The notes below the pieces were generated by a model, which saw only the letters and a list, made by a program, of their open reading frames with translations, searched no databases and was not told where the DNA came from. From the NCBI GenBank assembly GCA_963682025.1, contig OY821519.1, positions 186,001 to 250,000 of the forward strand: 64,000 bases of DNA. Reading direction: 5' to 3'. Positions 24,001-37,100 of this stretch are shown here, one piece after another. Made by a program: the position numbers and the translations under genes. This DNA is from Cordilura impudica (taxonomy: Eukaryota > Arthropoda > Insecta > Diptera > Scathophagidae). The first letter of the stretch is position 1, and each line of letters starts with the position of its first letter.

Positions 24001-27000
24001 AATGCTACATTTCTTCACGTTAATTTAAGCAACTTTGTAAGTTTATTTTAAGTATAAATAGTGTTCGATTTTGTTCAATCGACACACTTTTGCTTTGACC
24101 ATTCTAAGAGCTAAATTGTTCAGCTCAGCAAAGTTAATAAATAAAACCATTTATTCAAATAAATAAAAGTGTTTTATTTATAATACAACTTTGTACTTTT
24201 ATACAACTGTGAAATGTCAAATTTAAACTTAACGTATTTTATTAACAAGAAAAGTTTTGCTTGGATAAGTCGCTTTCTTGTAGTATTCTTGGAAAAATAC
24301 GAAATGTAAGAATTAATATATTTTGGGCGTTTCATGTCAAGTGATCCAACTTTTAAGCCCGATGTCTTCCGATCGGAATGAAATTTACACCAAGGTTAGT
24401 CCTATTGGATAGCAGCTCAGACACAATTTTTCAACAAGATCGGTCCAGAACTCTCTGAGTTAGAGGGGGTCAAAATTTAACATTTTGACCAAACAGGTGT
24501 TTTTTCTCATCCATGTAACTTTTTACCTATTGTTCTTAGAAAATTTTGTCCCAAATAGTTTAAATAGCTATTTCTTCTGTCTTTCGGAAAAAAGAATTCA
24601 AAAAAAAAAATTTGTTGACCTTTTTTTCAAAATCAAAATTTTTTTGACTCTTTTTCAAAAAGGAAATTTTTTTTTTTTTGTCTCAAAATAAAGCTTAGGT
24701 TTTTTCCTTTAAGAGCTTTTTGGAGGCTTAGTGGGATGCGAGTGGGATATCTATCAAAAAAAATGTTTTGTAACTCAAGACAACGGAATTTCAATTTTTA
24801 GCATATCCACTAATTTGAATTTTTTCTTATTAGCGTGCAAGTGTTTCCAAAACCTTAAAAATAAAGCATACACTGAGAATCTAGACAAATTAACCTTTCC
24901 GACGGTATGTAACATACCTAACTAAAATTGCATACCTTCTATACTGTAATACCCGCAATATGTTAACCTCAGGAAAAAAATCACTTTTTTCTATAGAAAT
25001 GTTGAAAAATTATTTTTTTTAAAAGATGTAATATTTTATTTGACCTGTCGTTTGTTAATTAATTTTGAAAGCTTCAATTTAAGTGGCATGTGATCTGACC
25101 ATATTTTTGATTCAATTTCAAAATTCAGAATATATTGAAGAGCAATCATGTGCGGTTGCACAAATATCATTTACAGAGTTGCCCACGTTGCTCTTAAATG
25201 TATATTCACCGTTTTCATCACCTAATGTGCGGCCCTTTAATATTAAAAAAAACCATAATTATTGCATAAATCTAATAGATTTTTGCCTTTTGCGTTAATG
25301 ATATGATCTTTGTTTCTCATTGAGACCTTCACAAGAATTTTTGATACACAGCTTCAATTTAAGTGGCATGTGATCTGACCATATTTTTGATTCAATTTCA
25401 AAATTCAGAATATATTGAAGAGCAATCATGTGCGGTTGCACAAATATCATTTTATATTCACCGTTTTCATCACCTAATGTGCGGCCCTTTAATATTAAAA
25501 AAAACCATAATTATTGCATAAATCTAATAGATTTTTGCATTTTGCGTTAATGATATGATCTTTGTCTCTCATTGAGACCTGATATAAAATTTTTTGTATG
25601 AATTTCTTCCAAATCTTGTTGCAGTCTGCCGATACTTTATTATTTTCAAAAAAGTTTTTCAGTACTTCAATTTCATTACACCGGAATAATACTAAACTTA
25701 ATTGAATTTATTTGCATTTTCGAAATTACTCTGTCATTTACTACATTATATGATTATCTTACATGCTTGTTTGACAAACTTTTCTTGAACTTTCTTGTAA
25801 CTACCAAAAATATTTGACCTAGACCCATCTTTTATTATACCAATCGATTTAGCGATGTCCGTCCGTCTGTTTGTCCATGTAAACCTTGTTATCAAACTAC
25901 AGGTCGCAAATATGAATGTATTTTGACGAAATTTGGTATATAAGGTTCTGTCGGCCATAGGATGAACGTTATTGAAATTGGTGAAAGTCGGTCCATGTTC
26001 AGACCTAGTCCCCATACAAATGACCCCTATGAAATCGACATAAATTGCCATAAGATCCAAATTATCATATAGATCTCAGTCAAATTGGGTTTGTATGTGT
26101 TTATTATATCCATTAATCAGTAGTCCAAAAATAATCCCTATAGGACAATACTTAGTCATAGACCCCATATAGAGCTGCTTCCCGATCTTCACTTAAATCT
26201 ATCAAAAAACAAAAATATTGCATAGATTTTTCTCAAATTTGGTTTGTATTTATTTTTTCAAAATATAAGTGACTTTACCAAATACGGTAAGGATCGGTCC
26301 ATTTTTCGATCTAGTCCTCATATAAATATAGCACCCGATATGAACTTTTTCATACCTGCAGCCAAAACAATTAATAATATTGCCACTCAAATTTGGTTTA
26401 TGCTTATTTTCTATATCCAATTAGTTGGACCGAAGATATATGGTCTCTAAACCATGGTATAGGGTATCGTATAGTCGGTCCAGACCGACTATAATTTTCT
26501 TACTTGGTTTTATTTAAAACTGTATGACGCCACATTTGATTTTTAAAGGAGCCCCTAATCACTTTGGCATTGTATTTATCAGTTTTTACATTCTTCAGGG
26601 GTTCTAGGATTCCAAGTTTCCTGAATATGGGCTTTCAAACCAGTAGGAGTACGTTGTGGGTCATTTCGAAACTTCTTATGCGCATACGTTTTCAATTGGG
26701 TTGAGGTCTGGGCTAGATAATGGCCAATCCAAAATATGAATTCCATTTTTTTTGAAAGGACGATTTTTGTTGTAGTTTTTGCTGTATGGGAAGATGCGCC
26801 ATCTTGTTGAAATACGTATTCACCGAATTCGGTATGATGGAATGCGATTTAATTTTTCCACATTTACGGTTCCATCGCACCATATGGGTAGCTAGAAACG
26901 TAAAAAGGCGCTTTAAGTAGCCTTTATTATATACTTCCACGCTTTTAAAAATCATCCTTTTCCGGGCATCACCGACACATACGCGAAGCTTAGATTTGTC

Positions 27001-30000
27001 GCTAAAAATAATAGTGTCCCCTTGTTCATTTGAAGCGCAGTAAGTTAGGGTTTTCCTTTGAGTTCTACCAAATATTTTTCGCAACACCAAGTGCATGCTG
27101 ACACGTCCAAGTCCGCGTTTATATGTTCTTTAACATTTCTTTTTTCTTATATAATAAAATATTTTTAATATATATTTTAAATTTTAGAGTTTTCCTCATC
27201 GCATTTTACAAAACTGATCGAATGATCGAATTAATTGTTGGTTAATAATCTCTCTAAAATATTATGAACTATCGGTTAATTTCAGTTTTTAAAATATTTT
27301 GTTGTAATATGTGCAAACATATCTTAATTAAATATAATTTTACTTTGGAAAAAAAACTTCACCAAAAACTAAAAAAAAAAAAAATATATACATATATATA
27401 ACTTTGTCGGTGTAGTTAACATTGTTTCAATATAAAGGTGTCCTTTAATGTTACACAGTCAAAAAATTCTTAGGATACGAATTATAATCGTTAGGGCTAG
27501 TATAAATCAACAACTGGCTTAGGAAATATTATGTATTTTTTTGTATTTCATACAAAAAATCACCTACAACAGCATAGGCAATAAAACTGCGATTTTTTTT
27601 ATGTAATTCAAATAAATATTTTTAATTAAAAAAATATTTTTAATAGTTTAATTATTTATATTTTTAAAATTTAATATTTTTAATATTTTAATTATTTTTA
27701 ATTTAATAAAAAAGAAGTTATTTTGGTTCAGTGATTTGATGTGAATAAAAATTAAAACTTTCCTTAATTTTTAGTTGTATTATTTGAATTTTCAACCGGG
27801 ATCTGAAATTTTAGTTAGTTTTTTTTAACCACATTAAAAAAAAAACATATATTTGAAAAAAATTTACTTTGGGGGGCTATAGCCCGCCCCCAAAGAAAAG
27901 CATATCCATGCCAATGGATATTTAAAATTATTTTTTTTATAAAAGTGTGATGAAGTATTATCTTAAAAATAATTGCTTCAAGTTTTTTTTCAACTGAATT
28001 CTGATATTTTAGTTCGTTTTTTAATCTCATAAAAAAAGAAACAAATATTTGAAAAAAATTTACATTGGGGGGCTATAGCCCGCCCTCAAAGAAATAGCCT
28101 ATCTACCTATGCCAATGGATATTTAAATTTTTTTTTTTTTTATAAAAGTGTGATCAAGTATTAATTTAAAAATAATTGCTTCAAGTTTTTTTTTTTATTT
28201 TTACTGTTTTTGTTATGAACAAGTAAGAAAATTTATAACAAACAAGATAGTTTTTATAAGATAGTATTTATTTTATTTAGTACTTCAGCTCTATCTAGGA
28301 GCTGAGTCTTTTAATGCTAAATTATTAATGATTGATTGATTATAAAATGTTCTTCTTTATATACATATTTTCAACCTATATTAACAACAATGTGTTACCT
28401 GCACTTGGGTCAGCATAAACATAAGTGTGCCAGCGCAACAACAACATACAATAACAATATACGCAGTCATACAATGTTTTGCAAATGCAGTGGTCAACAA
28501 TATTGATATTTGTTATTTCTGCATTTGCAAATATTGTACGCTATGCAGTGTGGGTATTATACAGCACACTACGAAAGTCGTGTTACGCTACACCTTCCTT
28601 TTTTATAAGAATGTTCATATAACATTTTTGTTCTATGGACATTCTTTTATTAATTGAACTGTTGGTTTTTTTTTTTTTTTTTTTTTTGTGGTTGTATCAA
28701 GTGCAAGTTTCACATTTTACAATAAATTTATTTTATTTTATTTACAAATATAGATTTAAAGAAAAGAATGCATATTGTTTATTTAATATTGTATAACTTA
28801 AGTCTATTCTTATGAACTATTTGTTCTTTATTTGTTTTCTTATCAACTATGGTTGCATTATTTCTGAAATCTATTTTCTTAATTTTATATGGCCCTTTAT
28901 ATGCCATCTCTAACTTATGTCCTGCATCATTTCTTACTAAGACTAAATCTCCTATTTTAAAATTGTAATCTAATATTGTTTTATCATAATTAATTTTTTG
29001 TTTTATTTTAATTATATCTAATAGTTTTTTAACTCTATCTATTGCTACTTCTAATCTAAATTTAATTTCCTTAGCATAATTATCTATATTATAAAGTGGT
29101 GCAACTTCACTAAATTGTCTAAAATTGTTTGGAATTTTTCCAAAAATAAGTTCATAAGGGCAATAATCATGTACTGTAGATGGTGTAGTGTTAAAACAGT
29201 ACGTGAAATATTTGAGCCATTCATCCCAGTCGTCTTTATCTACTGATATGTAGTTTCGTACGTATTTGTTAAAAGTCCGGTGACTTCTTTCTATCGTACC
29301 TAGTGTCTGGTGATGATGTGCTGTCGATGTGCGTTTATCTACCTTCAATAGGTTGCAAAGCTCTGTCAGTATAGAGTTCTTGTATTCTGTGCCCATATCC
29401 GAAATGAACTTCTTCATTGGACCGTATATAAGCACAAAATTTTCAAATATCGCTTTTGCGATCGTCTTAGCTGATTTATCTTTTATTGGTATTGTTACCA
29501 AGTATTTAGTTAAGTCACATATCATTGTGACTGCATATTCATTTCCATAAATTGACTTTGGAAATGGTCCAATTGTATCTACGTACATCGTATCAAAAGC
29601 CCTATTTGGTGTCTCCGTTATTGTCATTGGACTTTTTATATGTTTCTCCGTTTTAGCCAATTGACATTTATGGCATGTTTTCACATATTTGGCAATGTCT
29701 TTTGTCATATTTTTCCAGTAATAGTATCTCCTGATCTTCTCAGTGGTTCTATATATCCCACAATGTCCTCCTTCTATAGGATCATCATGGTATTTCAGCA
29801 TTATCTCACGTATTGCCTTTGCATTCGTGTTATCAATTTTAGTTACTTCGTTTAATAGCGCTATTCTGATTTTATTCAGTGTTTTAATGCCCATATTCTC
29901 AAATTCACTTATCGAGACAAATTCGAAAATCTTCTCATGTGGTGAAATTTGAATCTTATTAATATTTAGTTTACAGGCTATTCGTTCTAGCCTAGGGAAA

Positions 30001-33000
30001 AATTGTCCTAAGTCAATATTCCCTTTAGTAAACAAATCATCTATTCTTATGCTAGCATATATGGATTTTCCCTTTTTGATGTAACATCTGTTGGGTAAAA
30101 TCTTTAATTTATAATATCTTTTGACGTCTATATTATTCAATGGTATATATACCTTGGGCTTATTATTATTATTGATATTTTGCTGATTTACTACTGGTTT
30201 ACTAATTTTCTCTTCCTTAGTCATCGATCTTGTCGTGACCCTTAAAACGGATGAAATCTTGTCGTTAATATCCTTTAAGTCATTTATTGTAATGCGCGAC
30301 AGTGCGTCGGCAACATAATTATCTTTTCCCCTGAGATATTCTACTGTGAAATCATATTCCTCCAGATCGAGTCTCATTCTCGTTAGCTTAGAACTTGGAT
30401 TTTTCAAGGAGAACAGGTATGAAAGTGGTCTATGGTCTGTTCGGACCAAAAAATGTTTTCCATATATATATGGTCTGAAATATGTGACAGCCCAGTGTAT
30501 GGCAGTTAATTCCTGTTCAATGGTCGATTTGTTGCTTTCACCTTTAGTGAAAGTTTTAGATGCATAGGCCACAGGTAGGTGTCTACCTTCATGTTCCTGT
30601 GTTAAAACTGCACCGCAAGCATGCTTACTCGCATCTGTTGTTATGCAAAATTCCTTCGTAAAGTCTGGGTACTGAAGCAATGTTGGGCTCATTAATGCCT
30701 TCTTTAAGTATTTAAACGCGCACTCACAATCTTTTGTCCACTGAAATGGTACTCCCTTTTTGGATAGCCTTGTAAGGTGTCTGGAATATTCAGAGAAGTT
30801 TTTAATAAATCGTCGGTAATAGTTGCAAAACGCGACAAACCTTCGTGCGCTATCGGCGTCCGTAGGCGTCGGGTAATTTTCTATCACCGAATATTTACTA
30901 TAATCCGGTAATATTCCTCTATCAGTACATTTGTGGCCAAGGTAGGTTACCTCTCTCACAAAGAATGAACATTTTTGGGGGTGTAGTTTAAGATTGTGTT
31001 TACGGCAAAGATCGAATACATCCTTCAAATTTAAAAGCATATGTTTTTCAGAACATCTCAATACAACCAAGTTATCCATATATAGGAATGCTTGATTCGG
31101 CTTCAGACCACTGAAGGCTAATGTCATCATTCTTTGGAATGAATTCGGTGCTATTTTTAAGCCATATGGTAGTCTAGTAAATCTGTATGAACCATTGTTT
31201 GTTGAAAATGACGTCAAGTCTCTAGAGTTCTTTTCCAAACCAATTTGATGAAACCCGGACATCAAGTCCAAACAAGAAAAATATTTTGCTCTACCTAGTT
31301 GGTCTAGAATATCGTCTATTCTAGGCAACGGGAATTTATCTGATATTAGTTTTTTATTTATCTGCCTATAATCTATCACCAAGCGCCATCTTTTTTCATC
31401 TGTTCCGGGAAGTGATTTCTTTGGTACCAACAGAATTGGGCTATTGTATTCCGAAAATGATGGTTCGATTATCTTGTCATCTATTAGTTTTTCAACCTGT
31501 GTGTTTATTTCCTTCTTATGAGATTCTGGTATGCGATAATTTTTAATATACGTTGGTTGATTATCTTTTACTTCATAGAAATTGTTGGTAGTAATTGTTT
31601 CAGTCCCTAAGCTAAAAATATCATTGTATTCTAAACAAAGCTTAGTTAAAATTGTTCTGAACTGTTCAGGAAAGTTTCCCTTCAAAAGGTCCAAAACTTC
31701 AGATTTTCTTTGGCTATTTTTATGTGGTTTTTGTTTTACTATTTCATAGTCAGACATTTTCTCGGTTTTTATGTTATTTTGCCTAATTGTTACTATTTTA
31801 TGTATGGTATTTAAAAAACGAACCAATGCGTTATTTGATTTTACCAGTGTATTTGGTACAAAGACACCTGGTACGATTTCTTGATTTGGTATTAGTACAT
31901 CGTCTTCAAGCTCCGGAAACCTGATTTGACGAATCACTTCTGACCTTGGTGGGAGTGTTATTCCATTGAAGCCGTTCATAAGTGGAATTTCTATTACACC
32001 ATTGAAATCTAGTATACATTTATACTTCTTAAAAAAATCCATTCCAAGGATACCGTCGCAAGGTATTGGAAAATTATTTTGCACTACTTGGAAATCATGT
32101 GGTATCAAAAAACCTCTAAATTTTAGGTCAATAAATACATTACCTATTGAACGAATTTTACCCTGTCCTATTCCACTCAATGTGGTTGTTCTGTTTCTGT
32201 TAATTTGTGTTTGATAAAAATGTTTAGTTTTTATAACCGAAATGTCTGCCCCTGTATCTACCAACAGTGTTACCGTGTTGTTCGTGTCGTTAATTTTTAT
32301 ATTAACATAAAAACTTAAGCTGAGGTTAAGGTTGTATATGTAGTTGGTATTGTTATTATGATATATCTCAGAGGATTTTAGCAGTTTTCCGAATCATTTT
32401 CATGTGACTCTGCTGCTCTGACGTAATTTCTGTTACGTCTGTGGTTCTGATTTTGTTGAACTCTGTTGTGAATAGGTTTTTGTTGGGGTCTGCCGTTGTT
32501 GTACCTTCCACGATATTGTCTGTAGTTATTATTTCGGTTAAAGTTCTGCCCGAAATACAATACGGCATTTTGTTGCCCTGTTGCTTCAGTGCAACTGTTT
32601 ATGAATTTGCCAACGGCCTCATTCATGTTACTGAATTGGCCTGCTTCCATGATAAGTTTAACTTTATCAATGGAGCAATTTTTGGTTAGTGCCTTTACTG
32701 CAACCTGTGTTGAATATTTACATGCCAATTCGCATGGCAAACCATCTGATAAATAGGCATTTTCTAATGACTTCGTTAAATTCTCTATTTCACTGCAATA
32801 ATTATTGGCAGTTTTATTGTTTTGTCGGGTATTCATTATTTTTGCTGTCAATACCTCAACCGACTCGCCCTTTACTGAGTTTTTTAGTTTATGTATTATC
32901 TCAGTAATGGTTTGTTCATTACCTATTAAATTTCTTGCACTTCCCTTTAACTTTGTTTTTATTAAAGAGACTGCGATAGATTCGTGGTCACCTTTGATGG

Positions 33001-34104
33001 ATTCTATTAACTGTAATGAGTCTATAAAGGAACGTAAATTTTCTGGTTTTCCATCAAATTCTATGATCAGCTTTGAAGCTGTGTTCAGAAAGTCAACGAC
33101 TGTTTGTGTCATTTTTACTTCTGTACTTTCCAAAGAGGATCCAATATTCTCTGAATTTTCAGTTTCCATTAAGAATTTTACCTCTTCGTGTAGTGTATCT
33201 GGTAATTTTACCTTAACACCCTTCTTAGATGATATAATCAGGATTCTAGTCTTGACATCTAAGAAAAAACTTTCAGCAGCTGTCCTATGTGGTGTCGTTA
33301 GTCTGTTATAATTTGCATTTAACAAGACCCTGATTTGTTCTAACTTTTCGCATAAGATTCTAATATGTTTTATTATTGTTTCCTCTTTTGTGCTTCTATC
33401 TATATTTAAACATTTATAAGATTTGTCGAACTCCTCTTTGATTAGTCTCACCTTCTGAATTATTTCTTGCCAATCCATGGGAAAATTATTTAAATTTTGT
33501 TTAAGTCATTGGCTCTGCTCAAATATTTCTTTTTTAATTTCTTGGTGTTTAAGGCATAAATATGTAATGCAAAATTTAAGCTATCAGTACGGTTATTATT
33601 AGTAAACAACACTCAATGAATTTTAAATCGATTGAGTCTTCTTTTATTTCTACCTCGTTAATAACATTTGCATTGGGATTCTATATTTTTGATTGTCGAC
33701 CTCCCATTTTCTTTCGCTATTTATTTTGCATATTTTCCTATTATTTATTTCTATTAAATATTTTTCTGACTGCCTCAATAATCTAACCGAATCTTATATT
33801 TCTGACTGCCTCAATAATCTAACCGAATCTTATATCTTGCTAATTATATATCTTCCCTAGTAATTCATTATTTTTATCAATAGCTTATACTATTTTACAT
33901 GCATCATTTTATTTATGTATATACATATCTAATTTATAAAAAAAATTTTTAATTTAATTTGTGTTTTTGTTTTTTTTTTCTCTCTTAAACAGCATAATTA
34001 CAAAAGTTATTTTTTCTCTTTATATAATTGTATCAAGATTAAATAATAGCTTTTTATACAGAACAAATCAGATTAATTGAACTACATTCCTTTGTGGTTT
34101 TTTT

Positions 34105-34139
<35 letters not shown>

Positions 34140-37100
34140 AACAAATTACTGTTTTTCTTTTCTATTTCATTTTTTTTATTTTTTTTTATTTCTCTTACAA
34201 TTTTTTCCCTCTTACAAATTATTGTGTTTTCTATTTATTTGTTTTTGTTTATTTGTCAAGAGCGGTTAACGCTTTCTGACCTACGGGTGCATAACGGGAT
34301 GCTCCACTTTTTTTTTTTTTTTTTGTGTAAAACTACGATGAACTACCCGTTCGTTGTTTTATTAGATGATTAATATCATCAATTTTTGCCCAGAGTCTCG
34401 TGACCTGGTCCCAAGGTGGTGGTGTTTCGTTGAGGATTCTTAAGAGAATTGCCTTTTTCTCTTCGAAGTCTTGCGACGTAGCCGCCTCTCCTCTTTTTCT
34501 TTGTCACCAGGGGTATATTGATGTGTTTTTCCTTCTTTTTCTGCTGGCCCGTCCTTCTTCTATACTCTTCTATGGAGATAGGTTTTGGCCCTTCCGCCAT
34601 TGATTTTAAGCTCCACTGTCTTTAGGCCAGACAGTATCTTCCTTCAACGCAGCTGATGGATCGTTGTGGCTGATCCACCAGGACAAAATTATTATGTGTT
34701 TTTTTTTATTTTTATTATTATTATTTTCAGGATTGCTCAATTTAAGAGCATAATCCTTGAATTATACATATTTTCTACAATGCTCATCTAAGGAGCACTG
34801 GCAGGATCGCCATATAACAAACAAGATAGTTTTTATAAGATAGTATTTATTTTATTAAGTACTTCAGCTCCATCTAGGAGCTGAGTCTTTTAATGCTAAA
34901 TTATTAATGATTGATTGATTATAAAATGTTCTTCTTTATATACATATTTTCAACCTATATTAACAACAATGTGTTACCTGCACTTGGGTCAGCATAAACA
35001 TAAGTGTGCCAGCGCAACAACAACATACAATAACAATATACGCAGTCATACAATGTTTTGCAAATGCAGTGGTCAACAATATTGATATTTGTTATTTCTG
35101 CATTTGCAAATATTGTAAGCTATGCAGTGTGGGTATTATACAGCACACTACGAAAGTCGTGTTACGCTTCAAATTATAGTCGGTCTATACCGACTATACG
35201 ATACCCTATACCATGGTTTAGAGACCCTATCTCTTCGGTCCAACTAATAGAATATAGAAAATAAGCATAAACCAAATTTGAGTAGCATTGTTATTAATGT
35301 GGGTATTATACAGCACACTACGAAAGTCGTGTTACGCTTCAAATTATAGTCGGTCTATACCGACTATACGATACCCTATACCATGGTTTAGAGACCCTAT
35401 CTCTTCGGTCCAACTAATAGAATATAGAAAATAAGCATAAACCAAATTTGAGTAGCATTGTTATTAATTTTTTTTGGCTGCAGATATGAAAAAGTTCATA
35501 TCGGGTGCTATATTTATATGGGGACTAGGTCGAAAAATGGACCGATCCTGACCATATTTGGCAGTCACTTATATTTTGAAAAAAAATATACAAACCAAAT
35601 TTGAGAGAAATCTGTGCAATATCTTGTTTTTTGATAGTTTTTAGTAAAGATCGGGAAGCAGCTCTATATGGAGCCTATGACTAAGAATTTTCCTATAGGG
35701 ATTATTTTTGGACTACTAATTAATGGATATAATAAGCACATACAAACCCAAGTTGACTGAGATCTATATGATAATTTAGACCTTATGGCAATTTATGTCG
35801 ATTTCATAGCGGTCATTTGTATGGGGACTAGGTCTGAACTTGACCGAATTTGATCAATTTCAATAGCGTTCATCCTATGACCGATGAAAGCTTATATACC
35901 AAATTTCATCAAAATATATTCATATTTGCGACCTGTAGTTCGATTACAAGGTTTACATGGACACACAGACGGACGGACGGACATCACTAAATCGATCCAG
36001 AAAGTGAGTCGATCGGTATAATAAAAGATGGGTCTAGGTCAAATATTTTTGGTAGTTACAAGCAGCAGTACCAAGTCATTATACCCAAACCACATAGTGA
36101 TATAGGGTATAAAAATAGTATATCCCGTCGTGTGTCTTCTTCAAAAGCAGTTTAATATTGAGGACCAGTGCGGAAGAATGCGGATGTCTTTTTTAACGTA
36201 TGTTCTGTCATGTATATCATTTCTTTCCTAAAAGTTCATACAACTTTCTTAATCTAGTTTTTTATGAATTTCATTGGCTTTTTTGGATTATTGGTACCTT
36301 TGATTTCTTTCGGGATTTTAAGGATCTTTGACTCATATTGACGTTCGTTTCGCATATATTTTCAACATTTCTGGTGAACATATATACCCCTGTTTTTGGT
36401 AATAACTTTTTTTTAAAATAATTTTTTTCTTATTTCCAGTAATTAATATTAGTGTTGTTACTTTTAACTTAACAATTTTCTTTACCCTATTTAAGCAAAT
36501 AAAATCAACAATTATATTATTGCCGTTTTTATTAGATTTTTTTGTTTGTTTACTGTTTTTAATTGTTTCTGTTATGAGACTATTTTCATTAGTTTCATAT
36601 GTTACCATATATTAGAAGCGGAAATCTGATTTAAAGTTGTGGTCGACTTCAGCATATTAATATTACTAGCAAAATGGATACCGAATAAAAATACATATGT
36701 ACATATCAAATAATTTATTCAAAAAATTCAAAAAAGTTTTATATTAAATTTTTTTGTGGAAGAATTAATAAAATTTAATTCAAGTATCTAATATTGTTGA
36801 GAGAAGTTGGAACGAAACAAACATCTTAATTTAAATATTATTTATTTTTATTTATTTAAAGAATGCATAGTTTATTTCAAGTTTATTTACAATATAAATA
36901 TATACATTATGCGATCTTATCTACTAGATATTACAGTAAATATAATATGTGTTAAATAGAAACTGATTACAAAGGTACGAGTAAATGTGGGGAAAAACCT
37001 GTATATAGTATATGAATGTAGAATTAAATAAGTCAAATATTAATAGAAAATGTACATGTTTTTAAAAACACTATTTTAACAATAATAAATCATATTATTT

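Larger units (their letters stand above)
28234..35171 (-). mobile_element. Full-length gypsy-type LTR retrotransposon (412/mdg1-like)
   Basis: 6.9 kb on the minus strand: 5' LTR 34813-35171, primer-binding site, long leader, gag, pol, polypurine tract, 3' LTR 28234-28592. Flanked by the 4-bp duplication aatt (28230-28233 and 35172-35175). The LTRs start with TG in element orientation, are each 359 bp and differ at four positions I can count (about 99% identical), so the insertion is recent. No env ORF. Assigned to the 412/mdg1 branch by the RT and the VTTRSMT stretch after RNase H. It sits inside a copy of repeat A in prominin intron 2, opposite to the gene. Confidence 0.95.

Noticed and set aside
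28427..28657. ORFs in the LTRs (also at 35058)
   Set aside because: The LTR sequence is open by chance. No protein is expected there.
34077..34373. Membrane-like ORF rich in Phe
   Set aside because: Translation of a poly-T tract in the gypsy leader.
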